Origin: CATQHW01 sp965215345
GTDB taxonomy: Bacteria; Spirochaetota; Spirochaetia; SZUA-6; Bin103
NCBI GenBank assembly: GCA_965215345.1
Contig: CBDCDL010000001.1
Location: 434,001 to 498,000 of the forward strand
Direction: 5' to 3'
Length of the DNA stretch: 64,000 bases
This document shows, piece by piece, positions 1 to 8,557 of this stretch (positions within the stretch are counted from its first letter, which is position 1; each line of letters opens with the position of its first letter). The position numbers were made by a program, and so were the translations under genes. Under the pieces are notes generated by a model. That model was given only the letters and a program-made list of their open reading frames with translations, was not told where the DNA came from and made no database searches.

Positions 1-2
1 CC

Positions 3-800
3 CCGGAGATGGCCGACCGCATCCCGTCGCTGCCGACCCGGCGCTCCACGCCGCCAAAGAGCAACCCGATCGGCGGGCCGGTCGCGGTGGCCGGCGCCGA
101 GCCAGGCGACCTGCTGGAGGTCGAGATCGAGGCGATCGACCTGCAGCCCACCGGCTACACCAACTGGGGACCGGACCGCACGAGGATCGGCGACGACTTC
201 CGCTGGCCGGAACTGAACCGGTGGACGGTGCGCGTGTTCGAGCACCGCGACGGCAGCACCTTCCTGGACGGCGAGCGTCTGTGGCCGACCCGGCCGATGG
301 TGGGCTGCATCGGCGTCGCCCCGGAGCGGGAGGCGCTCAACACGTCGACGGGACAGACCATCTCCGGCGGCAACCTGGACTCGCGCGACATCACCGAGGG
401 GACGAGGGTGCAGCTCAACGTCTACCACCCCGGCGCGCTGCTGTTCCTGGGCGACGTGCACGCCAGCCAGGCGGACACCGAGTACTACGGCACCGCCGAC
501 GAGACGCGGGCGGTCGTGCAGGCGCGCTGCCGGGTGATCAAGGGCACGCGCATCCCGTTCATCCGGCTGCTGAAGCGGGACTCGATCGTCGCGCTGCGCA
601 CTGGCGCGCCGCTGGCCGTGCTGGTCGACCAGGCGGTCGAGGACCTGATGCGCTGGCTGGTCGACGACTACGGCGTGAGCCCCGAGCGCGCCTACCTGCA
701 CACCTGCATCAACCCCGACTTCCGCATCAACGTCTATCAGTACACGCTGGGGCTGGCGACCGTGGGCGCCGAATTGCCGGTCAGCTACCTGCCGGCGTGA
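3..800 (+). CDS. Acetamidase/formamidase family protein (5' end outside window)
   Basis: Hydrolyses short-chain amides such as formamide or acetamide to the acid and ammonia, if typical of the FmdA/AmdA family. The frame is open to the left edge, so the true start is probably outside; the first in-window ATG is at 9. Family features seen are PGDLLEVEI near the start, the block ALNTSTGQTISGGNLDSRD around residues 110-127, and the GALLFLGDVHASQ segment around 143-155, which belong to the metal-binding core of the family. It ends at a TGA 48 bases before the next gene on the same strand, a PhyH-type dioxygenase, with which it could be co-transcribed. The N-terminal region with additional metal ligands cannot be judged. 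Substrate is not predictable from sequence alone. Confidence 0.85.
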   Translation, partial: PEMADRIPSLPTRRSTPPKSNPIGGPVAVAGAEPGDLLEVEIEAIDLQPTGYTNWGPDRTRIGDDFRWPELNRWTVRVFEHRDGSTFLDGERLWPTRPMVGCIGVAPEREALNTSTGQTISGGNLDSRDITEGTRVQLNVYHPGALLFLGDVHASQADTEYYGTADETRAVVQARCRVIKGTRIPFIRLLKRDSIVALRTGAPLAVLVDQAVEDLMRWLVDDYGVSPERAYLHTCINPDFRINVYQYTLGLATVGAELPVSYLPA

Positions 801-847
801 ACCTCGGCCGGCGGTCTGCGATAATCGGTTGACGGGAGCTTGAGAGC

Positions 848-1612
848 ATGAGGATTTCGAGCGAGCAGGTGGCCGCGTACCGCCGGGACGGATTCACGGT
901 CGTGGAGGACGTCCTGACGGCGGACGAGCTGCGGGAGACGCGCGAGCACATCGAGGCGATCGCCGAGGGACGGGTCCCGTTCCCGGAGGCCAACCTCGAG
1001 TACGAGCCCGGCGCCGGCGACAAGGGCCGTTCGCTGGACACGCTGCGCAAGATCAACGAGGCGGCGCCGCACGATGCGTTCTTCATGGAGTACGTGCGCC
1101 ACCCCCGCATCATGGAGGTGGTGACCGCGTTGCTCGGCCGCGACATCATGCTGTTCGGCGACCAGACCTTCATGAAGCCGCCCGGTGGGGTGGAGAAGCC
1201 GTATCACCAGGACTCCGCCTATTTCAAGATCGAACCGGCCGATCTGGCCACCTGCTGGATGGCGCTCGATGACGTGACGCTGGAGAACGGCTGCCTGTGG
1301 GTCGTCCCCGGCAGCCACCTGCAGGGGATCCGCGACCACAGCCAAGCGTGGCGGGTGGGCGACCGCACCGACAAGCAGGTGCCGGACGAGGCGATCGACC
1401 TCACGCGCGAGGTGCCCATCACGCTGCGCGCCGGAAGCTGCTCGTTCCACCACAGCGTGCTGCTGCACCGCTCGGGACCGAACCGCACTCCGCACCGGCG
1501 GCGCGGGCTGGCCGTGCACTACATGAGCGCCCGCTCCCGCTGGACCGGCGACCCGGCCGACAAGCCCGACTACCCGCTCCTCCACGGCACATCGCACCCC
1601 GGCTGCGTCTGA
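848..1612 (+). CDS. Phytanoyl-CoA dioxygenase (PhyH) family protein
   Basis: Putative Fe(II)/2-oxoglutarate-dependent oxygenase of 254 aa, a cytoplasmic double-stranded beta-helix enzyme. The iron-binding HxD motif is H120-Q-D122 (context KPYHQDSAY), the distal histidine is about H207 in LLHRSGPN, and an arginine cluster near 217-219 could bind 2-oxoglutarate. The segment ENGCLWVVPGSH is the usual family turn. The ATG at 848 follows a purine-rich GGGAGCTTGAG leader. It lies 47 bases after the acetamidase gene. The family covers fatty-acyl, ectoine, phosphonate and natural-product hydroxylases, so the substrate is unknown. It is one of seven PhyH-type proteins in this window. Confidence 0.9.
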   Translation: MRISSEQVAAYRRDGFTVVEDVLTADELRETREHIEAIAEGRVPFPEANLEYEPGAGDKGRSLDTLRKINEAAPHDAFFMEYVRHPRIMEVVTALLGRDIMLFGDQTFMKPPGGVEKPYHQDSAYFKIEPADLATCWMALDDVTLENGCLWVVPGSHLQGIRDHSQAWRVGDRTDKQVPDEAIDLTREVPITLRAGSCSFHHSVLLHRSGPNRTPHRRRGLAVHYMSARSRWTGDPADKPDYPLLHGTSHPGCV

Positions 1613-1774
1613 GCCGTTGGCGTCCAGGGCGCCGGGGCACCGTCGTGACGGAGAAATGATCATGATAGGGTACTGTTATAGCCATTTTGTGGATGAAAAT
1701 GCCCTTGATTCAAGCCATTCAACGCGGTACGCTGTGTCGCACGGAGGCCGACGACGATCATTCTGCGGCGAGCT

Positions 1775-3136
1775 GTGGACCGTGTGCTGGACGCCTGGGC
1801 AGAGGACGATCGGCGCCGGCCGCTGTTGATCCGTGGAGCCCGTCAGGTTGGCAAGACCTACTCGGTCACGGCTCTTGGCGAACGGAAGTTCGCGGATGTC
1901 GCCTCGATCAACCTTGAGCGGCAACCTCGCTACCGGAGCTGCTTCGACACCCTGGAACCACAGAAGATCCTTGACCAGATCGGCGTTCTGAGAGGGAAGC
2001 CGGTCGAGCCGGGCGGCACCCTGCTGTTCATCGACGAGATTCAGGCGTGCCCGGCTGCCGTCGTGGCACTGCGCTACTTCTACGAGGACATGCCCGCGCT
2101 GCACGTGATCGGCGCCGGATCCCTCCTGGAGTTCGCGCTGGAGGCAGAACGGATTTCCATGCCCGTCGGCCGTATCCAGCCCCTTTTCATGCATCCGTTG
2201 TCATTCTCGGAGTTCCTGCCGGCTGTCGGCGAGGAGCCCGCGCTGCAGGCTTCGAGGACGCTCGCCACCGGCACGAGCTCGGCCGTTCACGAGCACCTGA
2301 TCGGCCTGCTGCGCACCTACCTGCTGCTCGGCGGCATGCCGGCCGTGGTCGTCGAGTATCTGGAAACCGGCAGCGTCGCGCGGGCGACCCGCGTGCAGAC
2401 CGCTATCACACAGACGTTCCGGGACGATTTCGGCACGTACGCTCGCGCCGCCCGACACCATCATCTGGATCGGGTCTTCCTGCATGCCGCGCGCCTGGTC
2501 GGACGCAAGTTCATGTATTCGAAGGTCGACCCGGACACCCGATCGCGGGAATTGCGCGTGGCGGTGGAGCTGTTGGAACGGGCTGGCGTGGTGCGTCGGG
2601 TGTGCTCGACCTCGGGAGCCGGTCTGCCGTTGGGGGCGGAGGCGGATGACCGCCACTACAAGCTCGTCCTGGTCGACGTCGGCCTCATGCAGAACCTGAG
2701 CGGCGCCACCGAACAGCTCCTCGACGGCGATCCCATGCGGATCGACGACGGCGCGGTTGCCGAGCAGTTCGTGGGGCAGGAGCTGTTGGCGCATCGCAGC
2801 CCGTACGAGCGGCCGGAGCTGTTCTACTGGCATCGGCGGGAGAAGAGCAGCAGCGCGGAAGTCGACTATCTGGCGGCGGCCGGCGGTCGGGTGGTGCCGG
2901 TCGAGGTCAAGGCGGGCAAGGCCGGGCGGCTGCGGAGTCTGCGCGTCTTCGCCGAGCGCTACGGGCCGCCGGTGACGGTGCGCGTGTACGGTGACCGCTT
3001 TCGCCGCGACGGCGACGTGGTATCGGTCCCGCTGTACGGTCTGGAGCGCCTGCAGCCCTTCCTGGCCGAGACGATCGATCCGGGTCGGGCGGGTACTACG
3101 CGGCCGGCGTCGCCGGAGACCGGCGGGCCGTGGTGA
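1775..3136 (+). CDS. P-loop ATPase with C-terminal DUF4143 domain
   Basis: A 453-aa member of the AAA family with DUF4143 that is widespread in uncultured bacteria and archaea; its cellular role is not known. Walker A is GARQVGKT at residues 21-28 and Walker B is LLFIDEI at about 83-89. The C-terminal third has a restriction-endonuclease-like look, with EVDYL followed by VPVEVKAG around residues 370-395, matching the PD-(D/E)xK pattern seen in DUF4143 proteins. The GTG at 1775 is the first plausible start, although family members usually carry about eight more residues upstream and the frame is open back to 1709, so initiation could be earlier at a non-standard codon. A relatively AT-rich 160-base gap precedes the gene and may hold its promoter. 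Confidence 0.85.
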   Translation: MDRVLDAWAEDDRRRPLLIRGARQVGKTYSVTALGERKFADVASINLERQPRYRSCFDTLEPQKILDQIGVLRGKPVEPGGTLLFIDEIQACPAAVVALRYFYEDMPALHVIGAGSLLEFALEAERISMPVGRIQPLFMHPLSFSEFLPAVGEEPALQASRTLATGTSSAVHEHLIGLLRTYLLLGGMPAVVVEYLETGSVARATRVQTAITQTFRDDFGTYARAARHHHLDRVFLHAARLVGRKFMYSKVDPDTRSRELRVAVELLERAGVVRRVCSTSGAGLPLGAEADDRHYKLVLVDVGLMQNLSGATEQLLDGDPMRIDDGAVAEQFVGQELLAHRSPYERPELFYWHRREKSSSAEVDYLAAAGGRVVPVEVKAGKAGRLRSLRVFAERYGPPVTVRVYGDRFRRDGDVVSVPLYGLERLQPFLAETIDPGRAGTTRPASPETGGPW

Positions 3137-3172
3137 CCCCGAAGGCGTGGAAGTGGCCGACCTCCTGATCGG

Positions 3173-3421
3173 TCAGGACGTCGGCGGTCGGCTCACGGGA
3201 TGGCATAGCTGCCGCCCGGCTCCAGAACCGTGACCGCCGATGTGATCGCCGTGGCCGTGGCTGAGCAGAATCGCATCGAGCGTCTGGAAGTGCGCGGGAC
3301 CGACATCGGCCACGGGGTTCCCGGACAGGAACGGATCGATCAGCAGACGGTGCTCGCCCTGCACCTCCCAGCATGCGTGACCATGAAATATGAGCGTCAC
3401 TTCCCGACAAGCGACGAGCAT
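3173..3421 (-). pseudogene. N-terminal fragment of a metallo-beta-lactamase-fold hydrolase (UPF0173-like)
   Basis: The 82-aa frame begins like UPF0173 metal-dependent hydrolases: a short beta strand then FHGHACWEV, RLLIDPFLSGNP, and the zinc motif HGHGDHIGG at about residues 54-62. Family members normally run to about 225-240 aa, but here similarity stops immediately after the motif and the frame ends within 20 residues. The downstream metal ligands and the second half of the fold are therefore missing, so it should be non-functional. It sits on the minus strand between two plus-strand ATPase genes, whose arrival could explain the loss of its 3' end. No continuation was found in the other frames downstream. 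Confidence 0.7.
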
Positions 3422-3525
3422 GGCGCCGGGCAGCGACGCCGGAGAGAGAGCCTGCCGGCTTGTGAGCGCCGCGCCTACCGCCGATACTCTTCCCGGCTGC
3501 CGGACGTACCGTAAGCACTGAACCC

Positions 3526-5121
3526 ATGCGCAAGTTCAACACCGAAGGCCCCGTCGTTGCCGAGCGCCATTACTGCATCCCGCCGCTGCAACGGATGAAC
3601 CTGGGTGAGATTCTGGAACTGATCCGGGACATGCGGTACTTCGTGCTGCACGCGCCGCGGCAGACCGGCAAGACCTCCGCCCTGCTGGCCCTGCGCGACC
3701 TGCTCAACAGCGGCGCCGAAGGCGACTTCCGGTGCGTGTACATGAACGTGGAGGCCGGCCAAGCGTTGCGCGAAGACCTGCCCGCGGCGATGCAGACCAT
3801 CATCGGCGAGATGTCCGATGAGGCGCTTCTTTCAGGCGACGGGTTCCTCGACGAGGTCTGGCCCGACCTCTTGGCGAAGTTCGGACCGGGGCGCGCGCTC
3901 GGCGCGGCGTTGAGCCGCTGGTGCCTGGCCGATCCGCGACCGCTGGTGCTGCTGATCGACGAGATCGATTCCCTGATCGGCGACACCCTGATTTCGGTGC
4001 TCCGCCAGTTGCGTTCCGGCTACGTCCGGCGTCCGTCCGGGTTCCCGCAGAGCATCGTGCTGTGCGGCGTGCGCGACGTGCGCGACTACCGGATTCGCTC
4101 GAGCTCCCAGAACGCAGAGGTCGTCGGCGGCAGCGCGTTCAACGTCAGGGCCGAGTCGCTGCGCCTCGGCGACTTCACCGAGACCGACGTGCGCGCGCTG
4201 ATCGCCCAGCACACGGAGGAGACCGGGCAGGCGTTCACCGCGGAAGCGTTGGACACGGTGTGGAAGCAGACCGCCGGCCAGCCGTGGCTGGTGAACGCGC
4301 TCTGTCGCAAAGCGTGCTTCGACGACGAGGCCGGCCGTGACCGCTCCCGCGCGATTGGCGCCGCCGACCTCCTCGACGCGCAGGAGCACCTGATCCTGAA
4401 CCGGGTGACCCACCTCGATCAGCTCGCCGACAAGCTCCGGGAAGCGCGCGTGCGGCGCGTGGTCGAGCCGCTGCTCAGCGGCGGCGACCGGCGCACCGCG
4501 GGCGTCCGTGACCTGGAATACGTGCGCGACCTGGGGCTGATCGCTCGTGACGACCCGCTGCGCATCGCCAATCCGATCTACGCGGAGGTGGTGCCGCGGG
4601 AGCTTACCTTTGCGGTCCAGGCCGCGCTGGCGGAGGACTTGGCGTGGTACGTGGATGATGACGGCGGTCTCGACGTCGACAAGCTGCTGGCCGCGTTCCA
4701 GGCGTTCTTCCGCGAGCACTCCGAGCACTGGGTGGCCCGCTTCGACTACGCGGAAGCCGGGCCGCAGCTCCTGCTGCAGGCGTTTCTGCAACGGATCGTC
4801 AACGGCGGCGGGCGCATCGAGCGGGAGTACGGCCTGGGCCGGGGGCGCACCGATCTGCTCATCATCTGGCCGCAGCAAGGCCGGCGGGCGCCGCACGACG
4901 TGACGCGCGTCGTGATCGAGTGCAAGGTTCTGCGGACGAGCCTGGAACGGACGGTTCGTGAGGGCCTTGAGCAGACGGCGCGCTACATGGACCGTTGTGC
5001 GGCGCAGAGCGGACACCTCGTCGTCTTCGACCGGACCGAGGGGAAGCCTTGGGAGGAGAAGATCTTCCGACGTGAAGAGCGCACCGGGCAACGTGCCCCA
5101 ATCACCGTGTGGGGGATGTAA
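3526..5121 (+). CDS. AAA-like ATPase with C-terminal PD-(D/E)xK-like domain
   Basis: A 531-aa protein of the AAA_35-like class with a nuclease-fold C-terminus, often found in uncultured bacteria and of unknown physiological role. Walker A is within HAPRQTGKTS (about 42-51) and Walker B is LLIDEIDSL (about 142-150). The middle is helical. The last 100 residues contain GRTDLLIIW and, about 20 residues later, VVIECKV, the D...ExK spacing of PD-(D/E)xK enzymes, followed by GLEQTARYMD and GHLVVFD. It starts at ATG 3526 and stops at 5121. It is unrelated in its core to the DUF4143 ATPase just upstream, although both combine a P-loop with a nuclease-like tail. Confidence 0.82.
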   Translation: MRKFNTEGPVVAERHYCIPPLQRMNLGEILELIRDMRYFVLHAPRQTGKTSALLALRDLLNSGAEGDFRCVYMNVEAGQALREDLPAAMQTIIGEMSDEALLSGDGFLDEVWPDLLAKFGPGRALGAALSRWCLADPRPLVLLIDEIDSLIGDTLISVLRQLRSGYVRRPSGFPQSIVLCGVRDVRDYRIRSSSQNAEVVGGSAFNVRAESLRLGDFTETDVRALIAQHTEETGQAFTAEALDTVWKQTAGQPWLVNALCRKACFDDEAGRDRSRAIGAADLLDAQEHLILNRVTHLDQLADKLREARVRRVVEPLLSGGDRRTAGVRDLEYVRDLGLIARDDPLRIANPIYAEVVPRELTFAVQAALAEDLAWYVDDDGGLDVDKLLAAFQAFFREHSEHWVARFDYAEAGPQLLLQAFLQRIVNGGGRIEREYGLGRGRTDLLIIWPQQGRRAPHDVTRVVIECKVLRTSLERTVREGLEQTARYMDRCAAQSGHLVVFDRTEGKPWEEKIFRREERTGQRAPITVWGM

Positions 5122-5178
5122 CGGCGGGTAGCTCCTGCCGCGATCCCGCAGGCGACGCGGCCGGTGTATGCTGTCGGC

Positions 5179-5541
5179 ATGGTACGCGAAGGGGTCGTCA
5201 AGCGTTCAACCGAGGTGCCGTGCGCGCCGGTGGCCGCCGGCACCGCGACCGAGACCGCGGTGCTCATCGGGCCGGATGACGGCGCGCCCAACTTCGCCAT
5301 GCGGCGGTTCACGATGGGCGCGGGCGGCGGCATGCCGCGCCACACCAACGTGGTCGAGCACGAGCAGTACGTGGTCCGCGGACGTGCCCGCGTGACCGTC
5401 GGCGACACCGTGCACCGGGTCGGGGAGGGCGACGTGCTGCTCATCCCCGGCGGTACGCCGCACTCCTACGAGGTGGAGCAGGCGCCGTTCGAGTTCCTGT
5501 GCATCGTCCCGAATCGCGAGGACCGGATCGACCTCTGCTGA
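5179..5541 (+). CDS. Cupin-domain protein
   Basis: A small single-domain cupin of about 120 aa. The first cupin motif is visible as PRHTNVVEHEQYVVRGRARV, with histidines and a glutamate placed as metal ligands, followed by GEGDVLLIPGGTPHSYE, the second motif with its own histidine. The ATG at 5179 (MVREGV) is preferred over an in-frame GTG at 5164 because the upstream residues add nothing to the fold. Such proteins act as metal-dependent isomerases, oxygenases or sugar-binding proteins; no substrate can be assigned. It is separated by 57 bases from the preceding ATPase and converges with the broken sulfatase gene. Confidence 0.8.
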   Translation: MVREGVVKRSTEVPCAPVAAGTATETAVLIGPDDGAPNFAMRRFTMGAGGGMPRHTNVVEHEQYVVRGRARVTVGDTVHRVGEGDVLLIPGGTPHSYEVEQAPFEFLCIVPNREDRIDLC

Positions 5542-5562
5542 GGCGCAGCCGGCCGGACCGTG

Positions 5563-6101
5563 TCAGGCCGGCTGAGACAGACCCAGGCGCCGGTATTGCT
5601 CGGGCGGGGCGTCCGCCTCGGCCATGAGCCGCACCAGTTGGTCGACCATGCGCCCTTCCAGCGCCTCGTCCTCGAGCGGCGAGGTCTGGCCGGGGTCGTT
5701 CTGCAGGTCGAACAGCCGTGAACGGTTCCGGTCGGCGTGCCGGCCCCGTTCCGCCCCGAACCGCACGCGGGTCGGGATGCGCAGCGTGCCCATCCCCTTG
5801 GTGAAGGAGAACGGATCGGCCAGCGTCGCGTCGCGCAGCTCGTCGGCGCCGAAGCGCGTGCGCATGCGCGCCGGCATCAGCGTGTAGTCGTAGAGCTCCT
5901 GGTCGTCGACGTCCGCGGGGCCGCGCCAGTACACGTGGCGGCCGTCGGTGACGTTCACGTGCGCGCCGTGCTGGCCGAAGATCGCCGCCTCGCGCACCGG
6001 CTGGTCACGCTCCAGCACCGGCGTCAGGTCGCAGCCGAGCATGTCGTCGAACCGCTCGAAGCCGAAGTACGACAGCAGCGTCGGCCCCAGGTCGATCGAC
6101 G
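5563..6101 (-). pseudogene. C-terminal part of a sulfatase interrupted by IS66-type element
   Basis: Together with the minus-strand frame ending at 8558 this formed one sulfatase of about 508 aa. The frame reads PSIDLGPTLLSYFG when the two sides are joined through one copy of the 8-bp duplication, which restores a continuous protein. This part carries the C-terminal alpha/beta subdomain, with LFDLQNDPGQTSPL, the typical sulfatase tail. Transcription from the original promoter upstream of 9542 would have to cross the 2.4-kb insertion, so the product is almost certainly not made intact. Confidence 0.9.
6094..6101. repeat. Left copy of 8-bp target-site duplication (GATCGACG)
   Basis: GATCGACG directly precedes the left inverted repeat of the IS66-type element and is repeated at 8550-8557. 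Eight-bp duplications are standard for IS66. Removing the element and one copy restores the sulfatase reading frame. Confidence 0.93.
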
Positions 6102-6173
6102 GTAAGCGTCCGCTGAACCCCACCTTACGAGAAGGATAGGAACGGGCGATCGTCCCGGTAGGAGGGACGAACG

Positions 6174-6491
6174 ATGCAGCAAGGACGCGAGTACTGGAGC
6201 CGGCATGTGGAAACGTGGCGGGGCAGCGGGCTGACGAAGAAGGCGTACTGCGAGCAGCACGGGGTGCCGTACTGGTCGCTGTGCCGTTGGGCGGGCAAGC
6301 TGTCGCCGTCGCAGCAGCCGCAGCCGCCGGGGCAACGGTTGGTGGAACTGGAGCCGATGGGCGGCGGGAACGTCGAGCAGGGGGCGGCCATCGAATTGGT
6401 GGTGGGCGAGCGGTACGTGCTGAGGCTGAGGCCGAATCTGCGTGCGGACCATCTGCGCGAGGTGCTGGCGGTGCTGGAGAGCCTGAGATGA
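6174..6491 (+). CDS. tnpA: IS66 family accessory protein TnpA
   Basis: A 105-aa protein of the IS66 TnpA family (sometimes annotated as a transposase-like helix-turn-helix protein). The N-terminus, WSRHVETWRGSGLTKKAYC, is the typical helix-turn-helix region that likely binds the element ends. It begins 72 bases inside the left end of the element after a GGAGGGACGAACG leader, and its TGA overlaps the ATG of tnpB in the sequence ATGA at 6488-6491, so translation of the two is coupled. It is required for transposition in characterised IS66 elements. Confidence 0.93.
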   Translation: MQQGREYWSRHVETWRGSGLTKKAYCEQHGVPYWSLCRWAGKLSPSQQPQPPGQRLVELEPMGGGNVEQGAAIELVVGERYVLRLRPNLRADHLREVLAVLESLR

Positions 6492-6841
6492 TTCATCTGC
6501 AACTGGGCACGGCGCGGATCTTCGTACGGCCGGGGGCGACCGACCTGCGCAAGCAGATCAACGGGCTGGTGCTTGAGGTGCAGGAGCAGATGCAGCTGAG
6601 TCCGTTCGAGGCGGCGCTGTTCGTATTCTGCAACGCGCAGCGGCGGGTCCTGAAGGCGGTGTACTGGGACCGCACGGGATTCTGTCTGTGGATGAAGCGG
6701 CTGGAGAAAGGGCGTTTTCCGTGGCCGCGAACGGCGGCTGAGGCGCGCCGGGAGATCGATGTCAAGCAGCTTCGGATGCTGCTGACCGGCATCGATTTCT
6801 GGCACGAACACGCGGAGCTTCGGTACCGGGAAATCGCCTGA
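6488..6841 (+). CDS. tnpB: IS66 family accessory protein TnpB
   Basis: A 117-aa protein starting at ATG 6488, which overlaps the stop of tnpA. It has the canonical family pattern: an N-terminal GTARIFVRPGATDLRK block, then FVFCNAQRRVLKAVYWDRTGF and the FCLWMKRLEKGRFPWPR segment. Family members are about 115-120 aa, so it is full length. TnpB is an essential accessory factor for IS66 transposition with no known enzymatic motif. It is followed by a 43-base gap that holds a promoter-like sequence for tnpC. Confidence 0.95.
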   Translation: MIHLQLGTARIFVRPGATDLRKQINGLVLEVQEQMQLSPFEAALFVFCNAQRRVLKAVYWDRTGFCLWMKRLEKGRFPWPRTAAEARREIDVKQLRMLLTGIDFWHEHAELRYREIA

Positions 6842-6847
6842 AAGGGG

Positions 6848-6878
6848 TTGACATGTTCGGCGTATTTCGTGCTATGGT
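6848..6878 (+). promoter_or_regulatory. Putative sigma-70 promoter for tnpC
   Basis: TTGACA at 6848-6853 is a perfect -35 element, followed by GCTATGGTAT at 6871-6880 as a -10 region (17-bp spacing to GCTATG or 19 to TATGGT). It lies just upstream of the tnpC ATG at 6885, which would give an almost leaderless transcript, so it may instead serve regulation within the element. Confidence 0.5.
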
Positions 6879-6884
6879 ATCGAT

Positions 6885-8525
6885 ATGTCCAGCGCTCTAC
6901 CGGTCGCCGAACAACGCGATGCGTTGCGCGAAGAGAATCGCCGTCTGATCCTGGAGAAGGACGAGCTGACGGCGAAAAACGGTGAGCTGGACACGAAACT
7001 CCGAGCACTGAACAAGAAGCTGGATCTCTACGAAGAGCAGGTGGCGTGGTTCAAGAACAAGCTGTACGGCCGCAGCAGCGAACAACTCACCGCCGCCGAG
7101 CTGCAGCAGATCCGGCTGTTCGATGAGGTCGAACACGCCGCCGACACCGACCCCCCAGAGGACCAAGCGCCCGCTGAGCCGCCCCCGGATGAGGCGACCG
7201 CCGAAGTGCTTGAGCGAACCCGCCGTCGCCCGCGGCGCAGACCGCTGCCGCAGGCGCTGCCGCGCGTCGAGCAGGTCATCGACCTGACCGAGCAGGACAA
7301 GCAGTGTGAGTGCGGCCACCGCTTGGTGCGCATCGGCGAGGACACCTCCGAGAAGCTCGACGTGATCCCGCCGCAGGTGCAGGTGATCCGCACGGTGCGG
7401 CCCAAGTACGCCTGCCATCACTGCGAGGGCTCCGGCGACGAAGGGCATCCGGCGGTCCGGGTGGCGCCGCCGCCAGCGGCGCTGATCCCGAAGGGCCTGG
7501 CCTCGGAGGGGCTGCTGGCGTTCATCGCCACGGCGAAGTTCTGCGACGCGCTGCCGCTGTATCGGCAGGAGCGGCAGTTCGCGCGCCTTGGAGTCGAGTT
7601 GTCGCGGCGCACGATGTCGGACTGGATGATCGCGGCCGCCGGCGCCTGCCAGCCGTTGATGGCGGCGTTGCTCGACAAGCTGCGCAGTGGGCCGACGCTG
7701 CAGATCGACGAGACCACCGTGCAGGTGCTCAAGGAGCACGAGCGCGCCAACACCGATCTCAGCTACGTGTGGGTGGCCCGCGGCGGCCCGCCTGATGAGC
7801 CGGTGCTGGTCTATCGCTATGAGCCCAGCCGCGCCGCGCGGGTGGCCTTCCAGATCATCGACGACTACCAAGGCTACGTGCAGACCGACGGCTACGACGG
7901 CTACACGCGTCCGTGCGCGCAGCCCGGCATCGTGCACGTGGGCTGTTGGGCGCACGTGCGCCGAGCGTTCAAAGAGGCCGCCGACGCGCTGGGCAAGGTG
8001 TCCGGCCGCGTCGGAGCGGCGCTGCAAGCGCTGGGGTTCATCGCCAAGCTGTACCGCGCCGAGGCGCAGCTAGCGAAGCACCGCAAGGAGGATCCGGCGG
8101 GGTTCGTGGCCGCGCGGCGCGCACAGGTACAGCCGGTGCTCGACACGTTCCACCGCTGGCTGCAGGACAAACGCGATCAGGTGCTGCCCGGCTCGGCGCT
8201 CGGCAAGGCGGTCGCCTTCGCGCTCGGTGAGTGGCCGAAGCTGATCCGCTATCTGGAACACCCGCAGCTCACGCCGGACAACAACGCCTGCGAGCAGGCG
8301 ATCCGGCCGTTCGTGGTGGGCCGAAAGAACTGGCTGTTCTCTGGAAGCCCGCGCGGAGCGGCGGCGAGCGCGATCCTGTACAGCCTGATCGAGACCGCCA
8401 AGGCCAACCGCCACGAGCCGTACTGGTATCTGCGCGAGCTCTTCGAGAAGCTGCCCCATGCGCGCACCCGCGCTGACTACCTTACACTCCTGCCCACTGC
8501 ACGTCCGCCGCCGCCGGCTTCATAG
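6885..8525 (+). CDS. tnpC: IS66 family transposase TnpC
   Basis: The 546-aa DDE transposase of the element. Residues about 10-55 form a leucine-zipper-like coiled coil. A zinc-finger region follows, with CECGH near 141 and CHHC near 178. The DDE catalytic core has IDETT (D about 274), QTDGYDG (D about 334) and NNACEQAIRP (E about 469), followed by GRKNWLFSGSPRGAAAS. Length and domain order match active IS66 transposases. It ends 24 bases before the right inverted repeat. The promoter-like TTGACA immediately upstream suggests it may be expressed separately from tnpAB. Confidence 0.96.
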   Translation: MSSALPVAEQRDALREENRRLILEKDELTAKNGELDTKLRALNKKLDLYEEQVAWFKNKLYGRSSEQLTAAELQQIRLFDEVEHAADTDPPEDQAPAEPPPDEATAEVLERTRRRPRRRPLPQALPRVEQVIDLTEQDKQCECGHRLVRIGEDTSEKLDVIPPQVQVIRTVRPKYACHHCEGSGDEGHPAVRVAPPPAALIPKGLASEGLLAFIATAKFCDALPLYRQERQFARLGVELSRRTMSDWMIAAAGACQPLMAALLDKLRSGPTLQIDETTVQVLKEHERANTDLSYVWVARGGPPDEPVLVYRYEPSRAARVAFQIIDDYQGYVQTDGYDGYTRPCAQPGIVHVGCWAHVRRAFKEAADALGKVSGRVGAALQALGFIAKLYRAEAQLAKHRKEDPAGFVAARRAQVQPVLDTFHRWLQDKRDQVLPGSALGKAVAFALGEWPKLIRYLEHPQLTPDNNACEQAIRPFVVGRKNWLFSGSPRGAAASAILYSLIETAKANRHEPYWYLRELFEKLPHARTRADYLTLLPTARPPPPAS

Positions 8526-8549
8526 AGACTGGTTTCGCCGGTCGCTTAC

Positions 8550-8557
8550 GATCGACG
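8550..8557. repeat. Right copy of 8-bp target-site duplication (GATCGACG)
   Basis: GATCGACG immediately follows the right end of the IS66-type element and matches 6094-6101, marking the insertion point inside the sulfatase gene. Confidence 0.93.

Larger units (their letters stand above)
6102..8549 (+). mobile_element. Complete IS66-family insertion sequence, about 2448 bp
   Basis: The ends are imperfect inverted repeats: left GTAAGCGTCCGCTGAA at 6102 and right, read inward, GTAAGCGACCGGCGAA ending at 8549. The GTAAGCG terminus is characteristic of IS66. Inside are tnpA, tnpB and tnpC in the normal order and orientation, all with open frames, so the element may still be active. It is flanked by GATCGACG duplications and has split a minus-strand sulfatase gene. 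The terminal repeats match at about 15 of the first 20 positions. Confidence 0.95.

Noticed and set aside
3832..5091. 419-codon minus-strand frame opposite the AAA ATPase
   Set aside because: Shadow of a gene with clear Walker motifs; no family pattern in the antisense product.
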